A stretch of 64,000 bases of DNA from Mesorhizobium qingshengii (GCF_027563465.1 NZ_JAPFQA010000007.1:186001-250000), one strand, 5' to 3'; counted from the stretch's first letter, positions 32,203-41,213 are shown. Numbers and translations are program-made. The notes: generated by a model not told the origin, from the sequence alone.

Positions 32203-33687
32203 ATGAAACACCTGTACCGAACCGCGTCGCTTGGCGTCGCGTTGGCCTTGTTCACCGCCTTGACGCCGGCGCTCGCCGACAGCACCGCGACCGTCGGCGG
32301 CACCAGCTTCGCCAACAAGGGCCTGGTCGGCGTCGGCCGCATCCCGGCCGGTCAGCGCGACAAGTTCGGCGAGACGTTCGGCTCGGGCTCCGGCATGGCG
32401 ATCGACACATCAGGCTGGACGCATGATGCGGCTGGCTACAAGGGTTCGCTCTGGCTGCTGCCGGATCGCGGCTACAATGTCGCCGGCACCACTGACTACC
32501 GGCCGCGCCTCAACACCATCGGCATCGAGTTCTCCCCCGTCGCGCCCGGTACCGCTCCTGCTGCCGGCCAGGAACAGACCGGCGTCAAGGCGACGCTGGC
32601 CGACAGCCTGCTTCTCACCGACGACAAGGGCGCGGACACCACCGGGCTCGATCCGTTGTCGGATGTGCGCGCGGCAAGCGGCGACATGCCGATGCTGCCC
32701 GCCGCCACCAATGGCAAGCTCGCCCTCGACAACGAGGCGATCGTGCGGCTGCCCGACGGCTCGATGTTTATCTCGGACGAATATGGCCCGAACATCTACC
32801 GGTTTTCCGCCGAAGGCCGCCTGATGTCGGCGACCCAGCCGCCGGCAGCCCTGGTTCCGATGCGCAAGGGTGCGCCGAATTTCTCCTCGGACAACCCCGG
32901 CCCCGGTGCCGCCGACCCCGATCCCAAGGATCCCGACACCGGCCGCCAGAACAACCAGGGCCTCGAAGGCATGGCGATGACGCCGGACGGCAAGTTCCTG
33001 ATCGCCGTGCTGCAATCAGCGGCGAGGCAGGATGGCGGCGATTCCCCTGCAACCCGGCAGAACACCAGGGCGCTGGTCTATGATGCTTCTGACCTCGCCC
33101 ATCTCAAGCTGGCGCATGAATATGTCGTGCCGCTGCCGGTGTTCAAGGATGCCAAGGGAAAGACCAAGGTCGCCGCGCAAAGCGAGATCGTGGCGCTGTC
33201 TGACCAGACGTTCCTGATGCTGATGCGCGACAGCGGCAACGGCCAGGGCCTGAAAGGCGACACGTCGCTCTACCGCGAGATCAACATCGTCGATCTTTCC
33301 GGCGCAACCGACATCGCTGGCGGTCCTTTCGACGCCGCCGACAAGCCGGTCGCGCCCAAGGGCGTCGTCGATCCGTCGGTGACGCCGGCCAAGCTGACGC
33401 CGTTCATCGACATCAACGACAACGCCGAGCTTGGCCGCTTCGGCCTGCACAATGGCGCGCCGAACGACCACAACAACCTCTCCGAGAAATGGGAAGCGAT
33501 GTCGCTCGCCAGCGTGCTCGATCCAAAACTGCCCGACGACTATTTCCTGTTCGTCGCCAACGACAACGACTTCCTCAACCAGGACGGTTTCCAGGTCGGC
33601 GCGGGCTACAAGGCTGATGACGGCGCCAATGTCGACACCATGTTCCTGGTCTATCAGGTCACGCTTCCCGGCCTCGCCAGGAAGTAA
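32203..33687 (+). CDS. Exported esterase-like/phytase-like protein
   Basis: The 494-residue protein has a classical Sec signal, MKHLYRTASLGVALALFTAL and then TPALADS, cleaved near residue 25. The mature part contains the 'esterase-like activity of phytase' fold signatures: LDNEAIVRLPDGSMFISDEY, GPNIYRFSAEGR, NNQGLEGMAMTPDGKFLIAV and SEKWEAMSLASVLDP, consistent with a beta-propeller. The likely location is the periplasm. A role in organophosphate ester hydrolysis is suggested by the family name, not shown. The ATG at 32203 has AGAGGAT upstream; the open frame before it is not coding. It is transcribed away from the methylamine operon. Confidence 0.85.
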   Translation: MKHLYRTASLGVALALFTALTPALADSTATVGGTSFANKGLVGVGRIPAGQRDKFGETFGSGSGMAIDTSGWTHDAAGYKGSLWLLPDRGYNVAGTTDYRPRLNTIGIEFSPVAPGTAPAAGQEQTGVKATLADSLLLTDDKGADTTGLDPLSDVRAASGDMPMLPAATNGKLALDNEAIVRLPDGSMFISDEYGPNIYRFSAEGRLMSATQPPAALVPMRKGAPNFSSDNPGPGAADPDPKDPDTGRQNNQGLEGMAMTPDGKFLIAVLQSAARQDGGDSPATRQNTRALVYDASDLAHLKLAHEYVVPLPVFKDAKGKTKVAAQSEIVALSDQTFLMLMRDSGNGQGLKGDTSLYREINIVDLSGATDIAGGPFDAADKPVAPKGVVDPSVTPAKLTPFIDINDNAELGRFGLHNGAPNDHNNLSEKWEAMSLASVLDPKLPDDYFLFVANDNDFLNQDGFQVGAGYKADDGANVDTMFLVYQVTLPGLARK

Positions 33688-33762
33688 TCGCCACCATCCA
33701 GGCGGACGCGCTCGACGCGTCCGCCTGAGCCATCACGGTCGAATGGCCGATCTTGAGGACAT

Positions 33763-34551
33763 TTACTTCAGGAACTCCGCGTCCTTCGGCACACCCGCAT
33801 CGATCGGCTCGGCCGTCCTGCTCGACACGGCCATGATCTTGCCGGCAGGCGACAGGTTGGGACGTACGAAGACCGGCACGGGACCGTTGACCCGGCTGTA
33901 GAGGTCGATGATGTCCTGGTTCATGAAGCGCACACAGCCGGACGAAGCGTTCTTGCCAATGGAATCCCACTCCGGCGTGCCGTGCAGCCGGTACATCGTG
34001 TCCTTGCCGTCGCGGAAGAGATAGAGCGCGCGGGCGCCTAGCGGGCTCTGCGGGCCGGGCGGCATGCCATCCTTGTATTTCGCAAGCTCAGGCCGGCGCT
34101 GGATCATTTCCGGCGGCGGCGTCCAGACCGGCCACTTCTTCCTCGCCTGAACCACGGCGCTGCCGGTCCATCCGAAACCGGCCTTGCCGAGGCTGACGCC
34201 GTATCGGATAGCCTTGCCGCCGTCGCGCACCAGATAGAGGAAGTGCTCGGAGGTATCGACGACGATCGTGCCGGGCTTTTCCCCGGTCGGGTCGGACACG
34301 ATCTGGCGAACGAACTTCGGATCGATCTTGGCTACCGGGATTGCCGGCAGTTGATAGCCCTCGTCGACGCGCGCAGCATACATGCTTGCGGCATCGCCGA
34401 AAGCCGGCTCGCTTGGCGGCGCTGCCACCGGAGGCGTCACCACGTCCGTCGTGGTGCACGCCGAAAGAGCGACGGCGGCCGCGCCCAAAGCGGACGCGCC
34501 GAGAAACGCGCGCCGGCTCAGGCGCTCAGAAAAAAGCGGAATATCGGACAT
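33763..34551 (-). CDS. L,D-transpeptidase (YkuD/ErfK family), probable lipoprotein
   Basis: The 262-residue protein starts with a twin-arginine-like SRRAFLGASALGAAAVALSAC segment split by a lipobox (ALSAC), so it may be anchored as a lipoprotein. The YkuD domain covers about residues 92-235: TIVVDTSEHFLYLV, YGVSLGKAGFGWTG, YRLHGTPEWDSIG and the catalytic SSGCVRFMNQD with its Cys. It should form 3-3 peptidoglycan cross-links or attach proteins to the wall. Length and order are normal for rhizobia, which carry many paralogues. Confidence 0.92.
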   Translation of the reverse strand: MSDIPLFSERLSRRAFLGASALGAAAVALSACTTTDVVTPPVAAPPSEPAFGDAASMYAARVDEGYQLPAIPVAKIDPKFVRQIVSDPTGEKPGTIVVDTSEHFLYLVRDGGKAIRYGVSLGKAGFGWTGSAVVQARKKWPVWTPPPEMIQRRPELAKYKDGMPPGPQSPLGARALYLFRDGKDTMYRLHGTPEWDSIGKNASSGCVRFMNQDIIDLYSRVNGPVPVFVRPNLSPAGKIMAVSSRTAEPIDAGVPKDAEFLK

Positions 34552-34580
34552 GAACCCCCCGGTCTATCCATCAGATTTTA

Positions 34581-34629
34581 GAGCATGATCCTGAAAAGTG
34601 GAAACCGGTTTTCGGAAAAGATCATGCTC
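34581..34629. repeat. Palindromic intergenic repeat, GCATG family
   Basis: Terminal arms GAGCATGATC and GATCATGCTC pair perfectly around a core with AAAAGTGGAAACCGGTTTT. Related copies occur at 41127-41196, 51637-51682 and 54469-54515, and a looser one at 38319-38366. This copy lies in the 264-base gap before the MATE gene, where I see nothing else. Confidence 0.8.
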
Positions 34630-34815
34630 GAACAAAGATATGCGGCCCCACGCGGCGACGATCAATATCCTATTCCGGAGGCTTTGAGAACATGATTGGA
34701 TCACGGCACGCCAGAACATCTCAGGCCGATCTTTTCCGATGCCGCATCGACCTGTCTCGTTGAATCGGCGATCATCACGAACCGGACCCACGCAAACTTC
34801 GCCGAGTTGCCAGCC

Positions 34816-36288
34816 ATGGACGAAAAAATGCCCGCGCGCCGGCGCACCGGTGACCTGACCAGCGGTCCAATCCCGCGCACACTTCTGCTGTTCGCCCTGC
34901 CAGTGCTCGGCTCCAACGTGCTGCAGTCGCTCAACGGTTCGATCAACGCCGTCTGGGTCGGCCGCTTCCTTGGTGAAGCGGCGCTGACCGCCACCTCCAA
35001 TGCCAACCTCGTGCTGTTCCTGATCCTCGGCACGGTGTTCGGCATCGGCATGGCGGCGACCATCCTGGTGGCACAGTCGGTCGGCGCCCGCGACCTGCCC
35101 GAAGCCCGCCGCATCGTCGGCACCAGCGCCACCTTCTTCTTCCTCGTCTCGGTCGTCTTCGCCGTCTGCGGCTGGATCTGGGTCGACGGCATCCTCAACA
35201 CGCTCGGCACGCCGGCCGACGCCTTGCAGCTCGCCCGCTCCTACCTGCGCATCATCTTCGTCGCCGTGCCGATGATGAACCTTCTGTCCTTCGTCATGAC
35301 CGTGCTGCGCGGCGCCGGTGATTCGCGGACACCCTTCATCTTCATGGCGCTCGCCGTCGTCCTCGACATCGTGCTCAACCCGCTGCTCATCCGCGGCATC
35401 GGTCCGTTTCCCGAACTCGGCATCGCCGGATCGGCCACCGCGACACTGATCGGCCAGACGGTGAGCGTGATCGCAATCCTCGTCGTGCTCTATGCGCGCA
35501 AGCATCCGCTGCGGCTGGCCGGCGCCAATCTCGCTTTGCTGCGGCCCGCCCCCGCATTGCTGCGCATCGTCGTCTTCAAGGGCGTGCCGATGGGCCTGCA
35601 GATGATCGTCATCTCGGCGGCGGCACTGACCGTGATGGGCATCGTCAATTCCTACGGCTCGCAGGTCGCAGCCGCCTATGGCATCGCCGCCCAGCTGTGG
35701 ACCTACATCCAGATGCCGGCGCTCGCCATTGGTGCGGCGGTCTCCTCCATGGCGGCGCAGAATGTCGGCGCCAAGCGCTGGGACCGGATCGGCCGCATCG
35801 CCGCCTCCGGCGTCGGTTTCAACCTGGTCCTGACCGGCGCTCTCGTCGCGCTGCTATGGGTCTTCGACCGCCCGATCCTCAGCCTGTTCCTGAGCAGCGA
35901 CAGCACGGCGATCGACATCGCCGCCCACATCAACAAGGCCGCCTCCTGGTCGTTCATCCTGTTCGGCATCACCATCGTGCTGTTCGCCACGGTGCGCGCC
36001 ACGGGTGCTGTGATGCCGCCGCTGATCATCCTGGTGATCTCTGTGCTGGTCGTGCGCACCGGCTTTGCCTATTTCATGCGCGGCGTGATCGGCGAGGAAG
36101 CGCTGTGGTGGAGTTTTCCGGCCGGTTCGATCACGTCGCTGATGCTGGCCGCCGCCTACTACCGTTTCGGCCGCTGGCGCACCATGCACATGATCGAGGA
36201 CAGGCCGGCCGCCGGCGAGCCGCCGGACACAGGGCTTGGCGTGCCGCGCCAGCGCGCGAATATGGCGCCCGGGACGCCAAACGGTTGA
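34816..36288 (+). CDS. MATE family efflux transporter
   Basis: The 490-residue protein has twelve hydrophobic segments in two six-helix bundles and the MATE motifs GPIPRTLLLFALPVLGSNVL, SLNGSINAVWVGRFLGEAAL and VLRGAGDSRTPF, with the second-half repeat VSSMAAQNVGAKRWDRIGR. It should export cationic drugs or metabolites using a sodium or proton gradient. The ATG at 34816 (MDEKMPARRR) is favoured; an upstream open extension from 34696 overlaps the repeat region and is not protein-like. No adjacent regulator is visible. Confidence 0.9.
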   Translation: MDEKMPARRRTGDLTSGPIPRTLLLFALPVLGSNVLQSLNGSINAVWVGRFLGEAALTATSNANLVLFLILGTVFGIGMAATILVAQSVGARDLPEARRIVGTSATFFFLVSVVFAVCGWIWVDGILNTLGTPADALQLARSYLRIIFVAVPMMNLLSFVMTVLRGAGDSRTPFIFMALAVVLDIVLNPLLIRGIGPFPELGIAGSATATLIGQTVSVIAILVVLYARKHPLRLAGANLALLRPAPALLRIVVFKGVPMGLQMIVISAAALTVMGIVNSYGSQVAAAYGIAAQLWTYIQMPALAIGAAVSSMAAQNVGAKRWDRIGRIAASGVGFNLVLTGALVALLWVFDRPILSLFLSSDSTAIDIAAHINKAASWSFILFGITIVLFATVRATGAVMPPLIILVISVLVVRTGFAYFMRGVIGEEALWWSFPAGSITSLMLAAAYYRFGRWRTMHMIEDRPAAGEPPDTGLGVPRQRANMAPGTPNG

Positions 36289-36362
36289 GAACCGGCTTCC
36301 AGGCCTTTTCCGATGCGGTTCAGCTCATCTAGACTGGCGACCCGGCGGCAGGGAGAATCCAT

Positions 36363-36938
36363 GTGGGCAAAGGCAGGGTCGAGGCATTCACCGACGGCGT
36401 GGTGGCCATCATCATCACCATCATGGTGCTTGAACTGAAGGTTCCGCATGGCGAAGACCTTTCGGCCCTGGTGCCACTGTGGCCTGTCTTCCTCAGCTAC
36501 GTCTTGTCCTTCATCAATGTCGGCATCTACTGGAACAATCTGCACAACATGTTCCACACCGTGCAGCGCGTCGACGGCCGCGTGCTGTGGGCGAATCTCA
36601 ATCTGTTGTTCTGGCTGTCGCTGATGCCGGCAACGACGGCCTTCATGGGCGAGAATCATTTCGCGCCGGTGCCGGTCGCCGTCTATGGCGCCGACCTTGC
36701 GCTATGCGCTGTCGCCTTCAACATCCTGACCAGCGCTCTGCACCGGCTTCACGGCGGCGACAGCGCCTTTGCCAGGGCACTGGGCAACGACCGCAAGGGC
36801 AAGATCTCGCTCGCCTTCTACCTCGCGGCGATCCCGCTCACCTTCGTCAGCCAGTGGATTGGCGTCGCGATCTATGTGCTGGTCGCGACCATATGGCTCG
36901 TGCCGGATACGCGTTTCGCTCGGGTCGTCGAAAAATAG
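36363..36938 (+). CDS. TMEM175-like (DUF1211) membrane protein
   Basis: The 191-residue protein begins GRVEAFTDGVVAIIITIMVL, the RxxxFSD-type signature (here FTD) of bacterial TMEM175 potassium channels, followed by PHGEDL and about five further hydrophobic segments (WPVFLSYVLSFINVGIYW, LLFWLSLMPATTAF). Bacterial members are homotetramers with weak potassium selectivity. GTG is the start, with GGGAGA upstream; an ATG two bases before is in another frame. Function in the cell is unknown. Confidence 0.85.
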   Translation: MGKGRVEAFTDGVVAIIITIMVLELKVPHGEDLSALVPLWPVFLSYVLSFINVGIYWNNLHNMFHTVQRVDGRVLWANLNLLFWLSLMPATTAFMGENHFAPVPVAVYGADLALCAVAFNILTSALHRLHGGDSAFARALGNDRKGKISLAFYLAAIPLTFVSQWIGVAIYVLVATIWLVPDTRFARVVEK

Positions 36939-36950
36939 CTCTTTTGTTTG

Positions 36951-36996
36951 ACGCAATTCCGGACGGAAAATCGCTCCACACTTTCCTGGAATTGCT
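36951..36996. repeat. Inverted copy of the ACGCAATTCC palindromic repeat
   Basis: The element begins ACGCAATTCC and ends GGAATTGC, with a core containing CACACTTTCC that is the reverse complement of the copy at 4517-4564. It fills the gap between the convergent TMEM175-like and small hypothetical genes and ends immediately next to the latter's stop codon, where it could end transcription from both sides. Confidence 0.75.
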
Positions 36997-37278
36997 CTAC
37001 GTGCGCATCGCTTTCAGCTTTTCCGCCACCGAAGCGGCAAGATCGGCATAGCGTTCCTCCAGCCGTTCCGCCGCCTTGATGATCGAGAAATCATGGCCGA
37101 ACTTTTCCAGCGCCATGCGCAGCTTCTCGACGAACTCGGCTTGTTTCTCCAGGGCGGAAAACAGCGTCTTCACCTGTGCTTCGCTGATATCGGGGTTGGC
37201 CAGCATCTGCGGTACCTCGCGGCCCATCTGGTCGCCGGTGGCGGTCTGTTGCTTCAGAATTTCGACCCAGTCCGTCAA
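36997..37278 (-). CDS. Small conserved hypothetical protein (93 aa)
   Basis: The protein is helical and charged: VEILKQQTATGDQMGREVPQ, then MLANPDISEAQVKTLFSALE and a long helix ending EKLKAMRT. It contains no transmembrane segment. It resembles short rhizobial proteins of unknown function. The start is TTG with GGAG about ten bases upstream; no in-frame ATG gives a comparable length. It diverges from the SDR gene, with 176 bases between them. Confidence 0.65.
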   Translation of the reverse strand: MTDWVEILKQQTATGDQMGREVPQMLANPDISEAQVKTLFSALEKQAEFVEKLRMALEKFGHDFSIIKAAERLEERYADLAASVAEKLKAMRT

Positions 37279-37454
37279 TCAGGAAATCTCCGTTTCGCCC
37301 CGGCAAAAACCTTCGTTTGCCAAGGCAGCATGCGCAGCCTCGGCCGGACTGGTCAACCCGGACAACCGTGGAACCGAACAAGGGTGGAGACGGGCTTGCG
37401 CAAGCCCGCTCCAGCGCTAAGTTCGGCGTCACTGAAAGAAGGAACCGATAGCCC

Positions 37455-38321
37455 ATGATCGCCGACGCCGATATCCAGACCGCCCTGCCCGCGCTTGGCC
37501 CAGGCAACACCGCCGTCATCACCGGCGCGGCCAGCGGTATTGGTCTTGCGGCCGCCAAGCGGCTTGCGCTGATGGGCATGAAGATCGTCCTCGCCGATGT
37601 TGGCGGCGCGCGCCTTGACGATGCCTCGCGCGCGGTGGCAGCCATTGCCGGAGACGATGCGGTGCTCGCTGTCGCCGCCGACGTCTCGAAGGCGGAAGAA
37701 GTGGACCGTCTCGCCGACAGGGCGTTCGGCGCCTTCGGTGAGGTGTCGCTGCTGATGAACAATGCCGGCGTCGGCAACAACCCGGGAAAGCCGTGGGAAA
37801 ACCGCGACGCCTGGAAACGGCTGCTGGACATCAACTTCTGGGGCGTCGTGCAGGGCGTCGAGGCCTTCGCGCCGCGCATGCTGGCATCGGCCAAGCCCGG
37901 CCTGATCATCAACACCGGCTCCAAGCAAGGCATCACCACGCCGCCTGGCAACCTTGCCTACAATGTTTCCAAGGCCGGGGTGAAGACCTTCACCGAAGGC
38001 CTGGCGCATGCCTTGCGCAACGAACCCGGCGCCCATGTCGCCGCCCATCTGCTCATCCCCGGCTTCACCTATACCGGCCTGACCGAAGGCGCGACGGAAA
38101 AGCCGGCCGGCGCCTGGACCGGCGAACAGGTTGTTGATTTCATGCTGGAATCCCTGACCAGGGGCGACTTCTACATCCTGTGCCCGGACAATGAGGCGGC
38201 ACGGCCGCTGGATGAAAAGCGCATGGCATGGGCGATCGGCGATATCATCGAGAACCGGCCCGCTCTGTCGCGCTGGCATCCGGACTACAAGGAGCCTTTC
38301 GCTGCCTTCATGAAGCAATGA
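37455..38321 (+). CDS. Short-chain dehydrogenase/reductase
   Basis: The 288-residue classical SDR has the coenzyme motif TGAASGIGLAAAKRL (about residues 23-37), NNAGVGNNPG, the Ser in INTGSKQGI and the catalytic Tyr-x3-Lys in LAYNVSKAGVKTF. The C-terminal extension (PDNEAARPLDEKRMAWAIGD) is longer than in minimal SDRs. Substrate cannot be told from sequence. Its TGA is the first base triplet of a palindromic element that probably ends transcription. Confidence 0.88.
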   Translation: MIADADIQTALPALGPGNTAVITGAASGIGLAAAKRLALMGMKIVLADVGGARLDDASRAVAAIAGDDAVLAVAADVSKAEEVDRLADRAFGAFGEVSLLMNNAGVGNNPGKPWENRDAWKRLLDINFWGVVQGVEAFAPRMLASAKPGLIINTGSKQGITTPPGNLAYNVSKAGVKTFTEGLAHALRNEPGAHVAAHLLIPGFTYTGLTEGATEKPAGAWTGEQVVDFMLESLTRGDFYILCPDNEAARPLDEKRMAWAIGDIIENRPALSRWHPDYKEPFAAFMKQ

Positions 38322-38366
38322 ACATGACCGCATGCACTGACCTTCGGTTTGGAGAGGTCATGTTCA
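38319..38366. terminator. Terminator-like palindrome at the SDR stop codon
   Basis: TGAACATGACC and GGTCATGTTCA form perfect 11-base arms; the first arm includes the SDR stop codon itself. The ends resemble the GCATG repeat family, but the core differs. The predicted RNA hairpin would sit directly on the end of the message. Confidence 0.6.
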
Positions 38367-38407
38367 AACAAGGACCGATGCTCGTTTCGAATTAAGTCCC
38401 TGACGCT

Positions 38408-38833
38408 TCAGGCCGCCTGCTTTTTCGGCCCGCGCTTCCGCGCCACCGCTTTTTTTGCCGCCATCGCCGCGATCTTCTCGTCATGCCGCTTCGCCGCCCG
38501 CTCGCATCTGTCGCGGATTTCCTCGACCTCGGCTTCGGTCAGGTGCTCGATCCCGATAAAGCGGTTGTGGCCCTCGCTGACGCGGATCAACTCATCCAGC
38601 TTGGCCTGGATCGCCGCGCCATCTCGGTTCTGGGTGTTCTGGATGAGAAACACCATCAGGAAGGTGATGATGGTCGTGCCGGTGTTGATGACCAACTGCC
38701 AGGTGTCCGAAAAGCCGAACAGCGGCCCACTGAGCGCCCAGACGATAACGATCAGGCAGCAGGCGGCAAATGTCAGCGGCAGGCCGGCAAGATGGGCGAC
38801 CGTGTTGGCGATCCTATTGAAGAGCTTTTCCAT
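38408..38833 (-). CDS. Low-affinity iron permease family protein
   Basis: The 141-residue protein has two membrane segments (about residues 13-35 and 42-62) with TFAACCLIVIVWALSGPLFG and the signature TGTTIITFLMVFLIQNTQNRD, typical of the low-affinity Fe/Cu permease family. A helical cytoplasmic part (KLDELIRVSEGHNRFIGIEH) and a Lys/Arg-rich tail follow. Bacterial members are small relatives of yeast Fet4; direct iron transport by them is not established. It stands alone. Confidence 0.85.
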   Translation of the reverse strand: MEKLFNRIANTVAHLAGLPLTFAACCLIVIVWALSGPLFGFSDTWQLVINTGTTIITFLMVFLIQNTQNRDGAAIQAKLDELIRVSEGHNRFIGIEHLTEAEVEEIRDRCERAAKRHDEKIAAMAAKKAVARKRGPKKQAA

Positions 38834-39033
38834 TATCGAGATCCCTCAATGGCTGCCGCGCGACGAGAAACAACTGGCGGCTCTTCAGGTTCCCGCCGGC
38901 AACAAAACAACCGGCACAATCAAATACATGCATTGCGTGCATAAGTCTGAAAACACACCTTATGGGTTCAGTGCCACTGTAACCGCGCGGGCAGAGAGCC
39001 TGTTCCTTCCGCTTCACAGCGGTTTGCCTCCAG

Positions 39034-39070
39034 CCCCTTCCGCCGCGCCACCCCCGCATGGCGGAAGGGG
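39034..39070. terminator. GC-rich hairpin downstream of the hexapeptide transferase gene
   Basis: CCCCTTCCGCC and GGCGGAAGGGG pair perfectly over a 15-base loop. It lies 69 bases beyond the stop of the minus-strand gene ending at 39139. On the plus strand it is followed by only three T residues, so it may be a stabiliser or attenuator instead. The rest of the gap 38834-39138 (305 bases) shows no gene. Confidence 0.45.
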
Positions 39071-39138
39071 TTTCAGTCCGGAGAGCGCGGGGCATGGCGC
39101 CCGCCGAAGCCCGGCACGCCCAAGCGCTCGTGTACGGC

Positions 39139-39780
39139 TTAGACCGCGCTGTCTTCCCAGCGATCGAGGAAGGCCTCGATTGGCATGGCCTGCATGTCAG
39201 GAACCGCCCTCGCGAGCTTTTCGACCGGCCAGTCCCACCAGGCGAGGCGCTCGATACGCGCCGCGATGTCGGCGGCGAAACGAAGCCTGAGCGGTCTGGC
39301 CGGCACACCGGTGGCGATCGTGTAGGGCGGCACATCATGCGTCACCACCGCATTGGCACCAATGACGGCGCCATTGCCGATATGCAGGCCCGGCATGATC
39401 ACCGCGCCGTGGCCGATCCAGACGTCATGACCGATGGTTACGGCTTGCGCTTGCCGTCGCTCGCGGAACGAGGCATCGACGCCCAGCCAGCGAAAATACT
39501 CGTTCGGCCGATAGCTGACCTTGTGCTGGGTCAGCCGCTCGATGGGATGGTCCAGCGCGTTGACGCGGCTGTTGGCGGCGATCGAGCAGAATTTGCCGAT
39601 CGTCGCGTAGATCGCTTCCGAATGGCGCTCAAAATAGGAGAAATCGCCGACCGTCACTTCGCGCAGCACCACCCGCTCGCCGATCGAGGCATAGCGGCCG
39701 AGTTTGCACCCCTTCAATTCCGCGGTCGGATGGATGCGCGGCTCGGGGTCCTTCGGGACGAGATGTTCTGAACGATCCAT
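39139..39780 (-). CDS. Hexapeptide-repeat transferase of the phosphonate-metabolism type
   Basis: The 213-residue left-handed beta-helix protein has RIHPTAELKGCKLGRYASIG, FSYFERHSEAIYATIGKFCS, NALDHPIERLTQHKVSYRPN, then VTIGHDVWIGHGAVIMPGL and GAVIGANAVVTHDVPPYTI. The combination YFERxxEAIYAxIGKFCSIA plus NALDHPxERxTQHK is that of the acetyltransferase-like proteins found in phosphonate (phn) clusters. No phn gene is nearby, so its acceptor is uncertain; it may be an unlinked member or act in antibiotic-type acetylation. Confidence 0.82.
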   Translation of the reverse strand: MDRSEHLVPKDPEPRIHPTAELKGCKLGRYASIGERVVLREVTVGDFSYFERHSEAIYATIGKFCSIAANSRVNALDHPIERLTQHKVSYRPNEYFRWLGVDASFRERRQAQAVTIGHDVWIGHGAVIMPGLHIGNGAVIGANAVVTHDVPPYTIATGVPARPLRLRFAADIAARIERLAWWDWPVEKLARAVPDMQAMPIEAFLDRWEDSAV

Positions 39781-39865
39781 GCCGGCGGCTTTACGTCAGA
39801 GCAATTGGTCCCGCAAGCGGGACCAACCGTCCGTCAGACCAGTTCCGGGAAAGAGCTCGATCCAC

Positions 39866-40354
39866 CTACTTTGGCTTGCCGTTGGTCCACACAACGTTCT
39901 GGCCGTAGAGCGGCACGGTGGTGACCGACATTTTCGCCGAGCCGTTCTGCACCTGGCGCGAGTGCGACAGGTAGATCAGCGTCTCGTTGGCCTTGTCGTA
40001 GATGCGGTTCACCACCTGCTTCTTCCAGATCAGGCTGATGCCTTGCTTGAACACTTCCTCGCCGGCCTCGCTCATGTCGATGTCGCCGATGGTGATCGGT
40101 CCGGTCTGGCGGCAGGAAATCGAGGAATCGGAAGGATCCTCGAACCAGTTGCCCTTGTGCAGGCGGTCGATGATGCCGCGATCGAAATAGGAGACGTGGC
40201 AGGTCACGCCCTCCACCTTCGGATCCTTGATCGCCTCCACGATGATGTCGTTGCCGAGCCAGTCGACGCCGACCTTGCCGACTTCCTCGGCGACGGCCGC
40301 ACCGGCGCCCAGGACAACAAATGCGGCCAGCGCGCCGCCGATCAGTTTTCGCAA
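39866..40354 (-). CDS. creA: CreA family protein, exported
   Basis: The 162-residue protein has an N-terminal signal (LIGGALAAFVVLGAGAAVAE) and the CreA sequence EVGKVGVDWLGNDIIVEAIK, GVTCHVSYFDRG, DPSDSSISCRQTGPI and the closing VVWTNGKPK. The two Cys residues could form a disulfide. CreA is conserved in proteobacteria but has no known activity. The start is TTG with GGGAG upstream; no ATG fits the signal peptide. Confidence 0.87.
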   Translation of the reverse strand: MRKLIGGALAAFVVLGAGAAVAEEVGKVGVDWLGNDIIVEAIKDPKVEGVTCHVSYFDRGIIDRLHKGNWFEDPSDSSISCRQTGPITIGDIDMSEAGEEVFKQGISLIWKKQVVNRIYDKANETLIYLSHSRQVQNGSAKMSVTTVPLYGQNVVWTNGKPK

Positions 40355-40548
40355 GGGAGTCTCCCGCGGTTCGAGTTTTCCGGTCTCAGGTGGGGCGAAC
40401 AGCTTGGCTTTGCAAGCAGATACGTAAACACCATATGCTGTTGCGGCAACGCGGCACTTTGCCTGGACGGGGTCGAACCGCTAAGACTGTCGCGCTGGCG
40501 CGGCACGAAGCCGGCGCCACCGATGATTTCTGCAGACGGACCTTACTG

Positions 40549-41127
40549 ATGATGCGTTCTATCCTGGTCGGCATTCTCGTCCTGATGGCGGCCGGCATCG
40601 GCTGGCTGACCTTCGACTGGTACCGCGGCCACTTTGGCGGCGAGCCTTTCGGCACCGCCTTCACCCTGGTCGACCAGAAGGGCGCGCCGATCACCGAAGG
40701 CGCGTTCAGGGGCCAGCCCAGCGTCGTCTTCTTCGGTTTCACCCATTGCCCGGAGGTCTGCCCGACGACGCTGTTCGAACTGGCCGGCTGGCTGAAGACG
40801 CTCGGCGACGACGGCAAGAACCTGCATGCCTATTTCGTCTCTGTCGATCCGGAGCGCGACACGCCGGAAGTGATGAATGCCTATGTCAGCAATTTTTCCG
40901 ACCGCATCACCGGCATCACCGGCGACCCGGACAAGGTCCATGCCATGGCCAAGTCGTTCGGCATCTACTGGAAGAAGGTCGACACCGGCGACGGCGACTA
41001 CACGATGGACCACACCGCCTCGGTGCTGCTGCTCAACGCCAAGGGCGAATTTGCCGGCACGATCGCCTATGGCGAAAGCGCGGATACGGCAATCGCCAAA
41101 TTGAAGCGGCTGGCGGCGAAGGGCTAG
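40549..41127 (+). CDS. SCO1/SenC family copper chaperone
   Basis: The 192-residue protein has an N-terminal anchor (ILVGILVLMAAGIGWLTF), then the thioredoxin-like SCO domain with FGFTHCPEVCPTTLFE (Cys67 and Cys71, CxxxC), YFVSVDPERDTPEVM and the copper-ligand His in YTMDHTASVLLL. It should deliver copper to cytochrome c oxidase subunit II from the membrane. Two adjacent ATGs (40549, 40552) are possible starts. The open frame further upstream is not protein-like. Confidence 0.92.
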   Translation: MMRSILVGILVLMAAGIGWLTFDWYRGHFGGEPFGTAFTLVDQKGAPITEGAFRGQPSVVFFGFTHCPEVCPTTLFELAGWLKTLGDDGKNLHAYFVSVDPERDTPEVMNAYVSNFSDRITGITGDPDKVHAMAKSFGIYWKKVDTGDGDYTMDHTASVLLLNAKGEFAGTIAYGESADTAIAKLKRLAAKG

Positions 41128-41196
41128 AGCATGATCCCCAAAAGCGGGAACCGGTTTTCGCGGACAAACGGTTCCGTTTGTCCAGAGATCGTGCTC
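41127..41196. repeat. GCATG-family repeat with an extra nested palindrome
   Basis: Outer arms GAGCATGATC and GATCGTGCTC match the family with one change. Unlike the other copies it also contains a second perfect palindrome at 41162-41183, GGACAAACGG-TT-CCGTTTGTCC. The element begins at the last base of the SCO stop codon and ends 17 bases before prmA, so it probably separates the two transcripts. Confidence 0.75.
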
Positions 41197-41213
41197 AAAC
41201 AAGAAACGCATTC

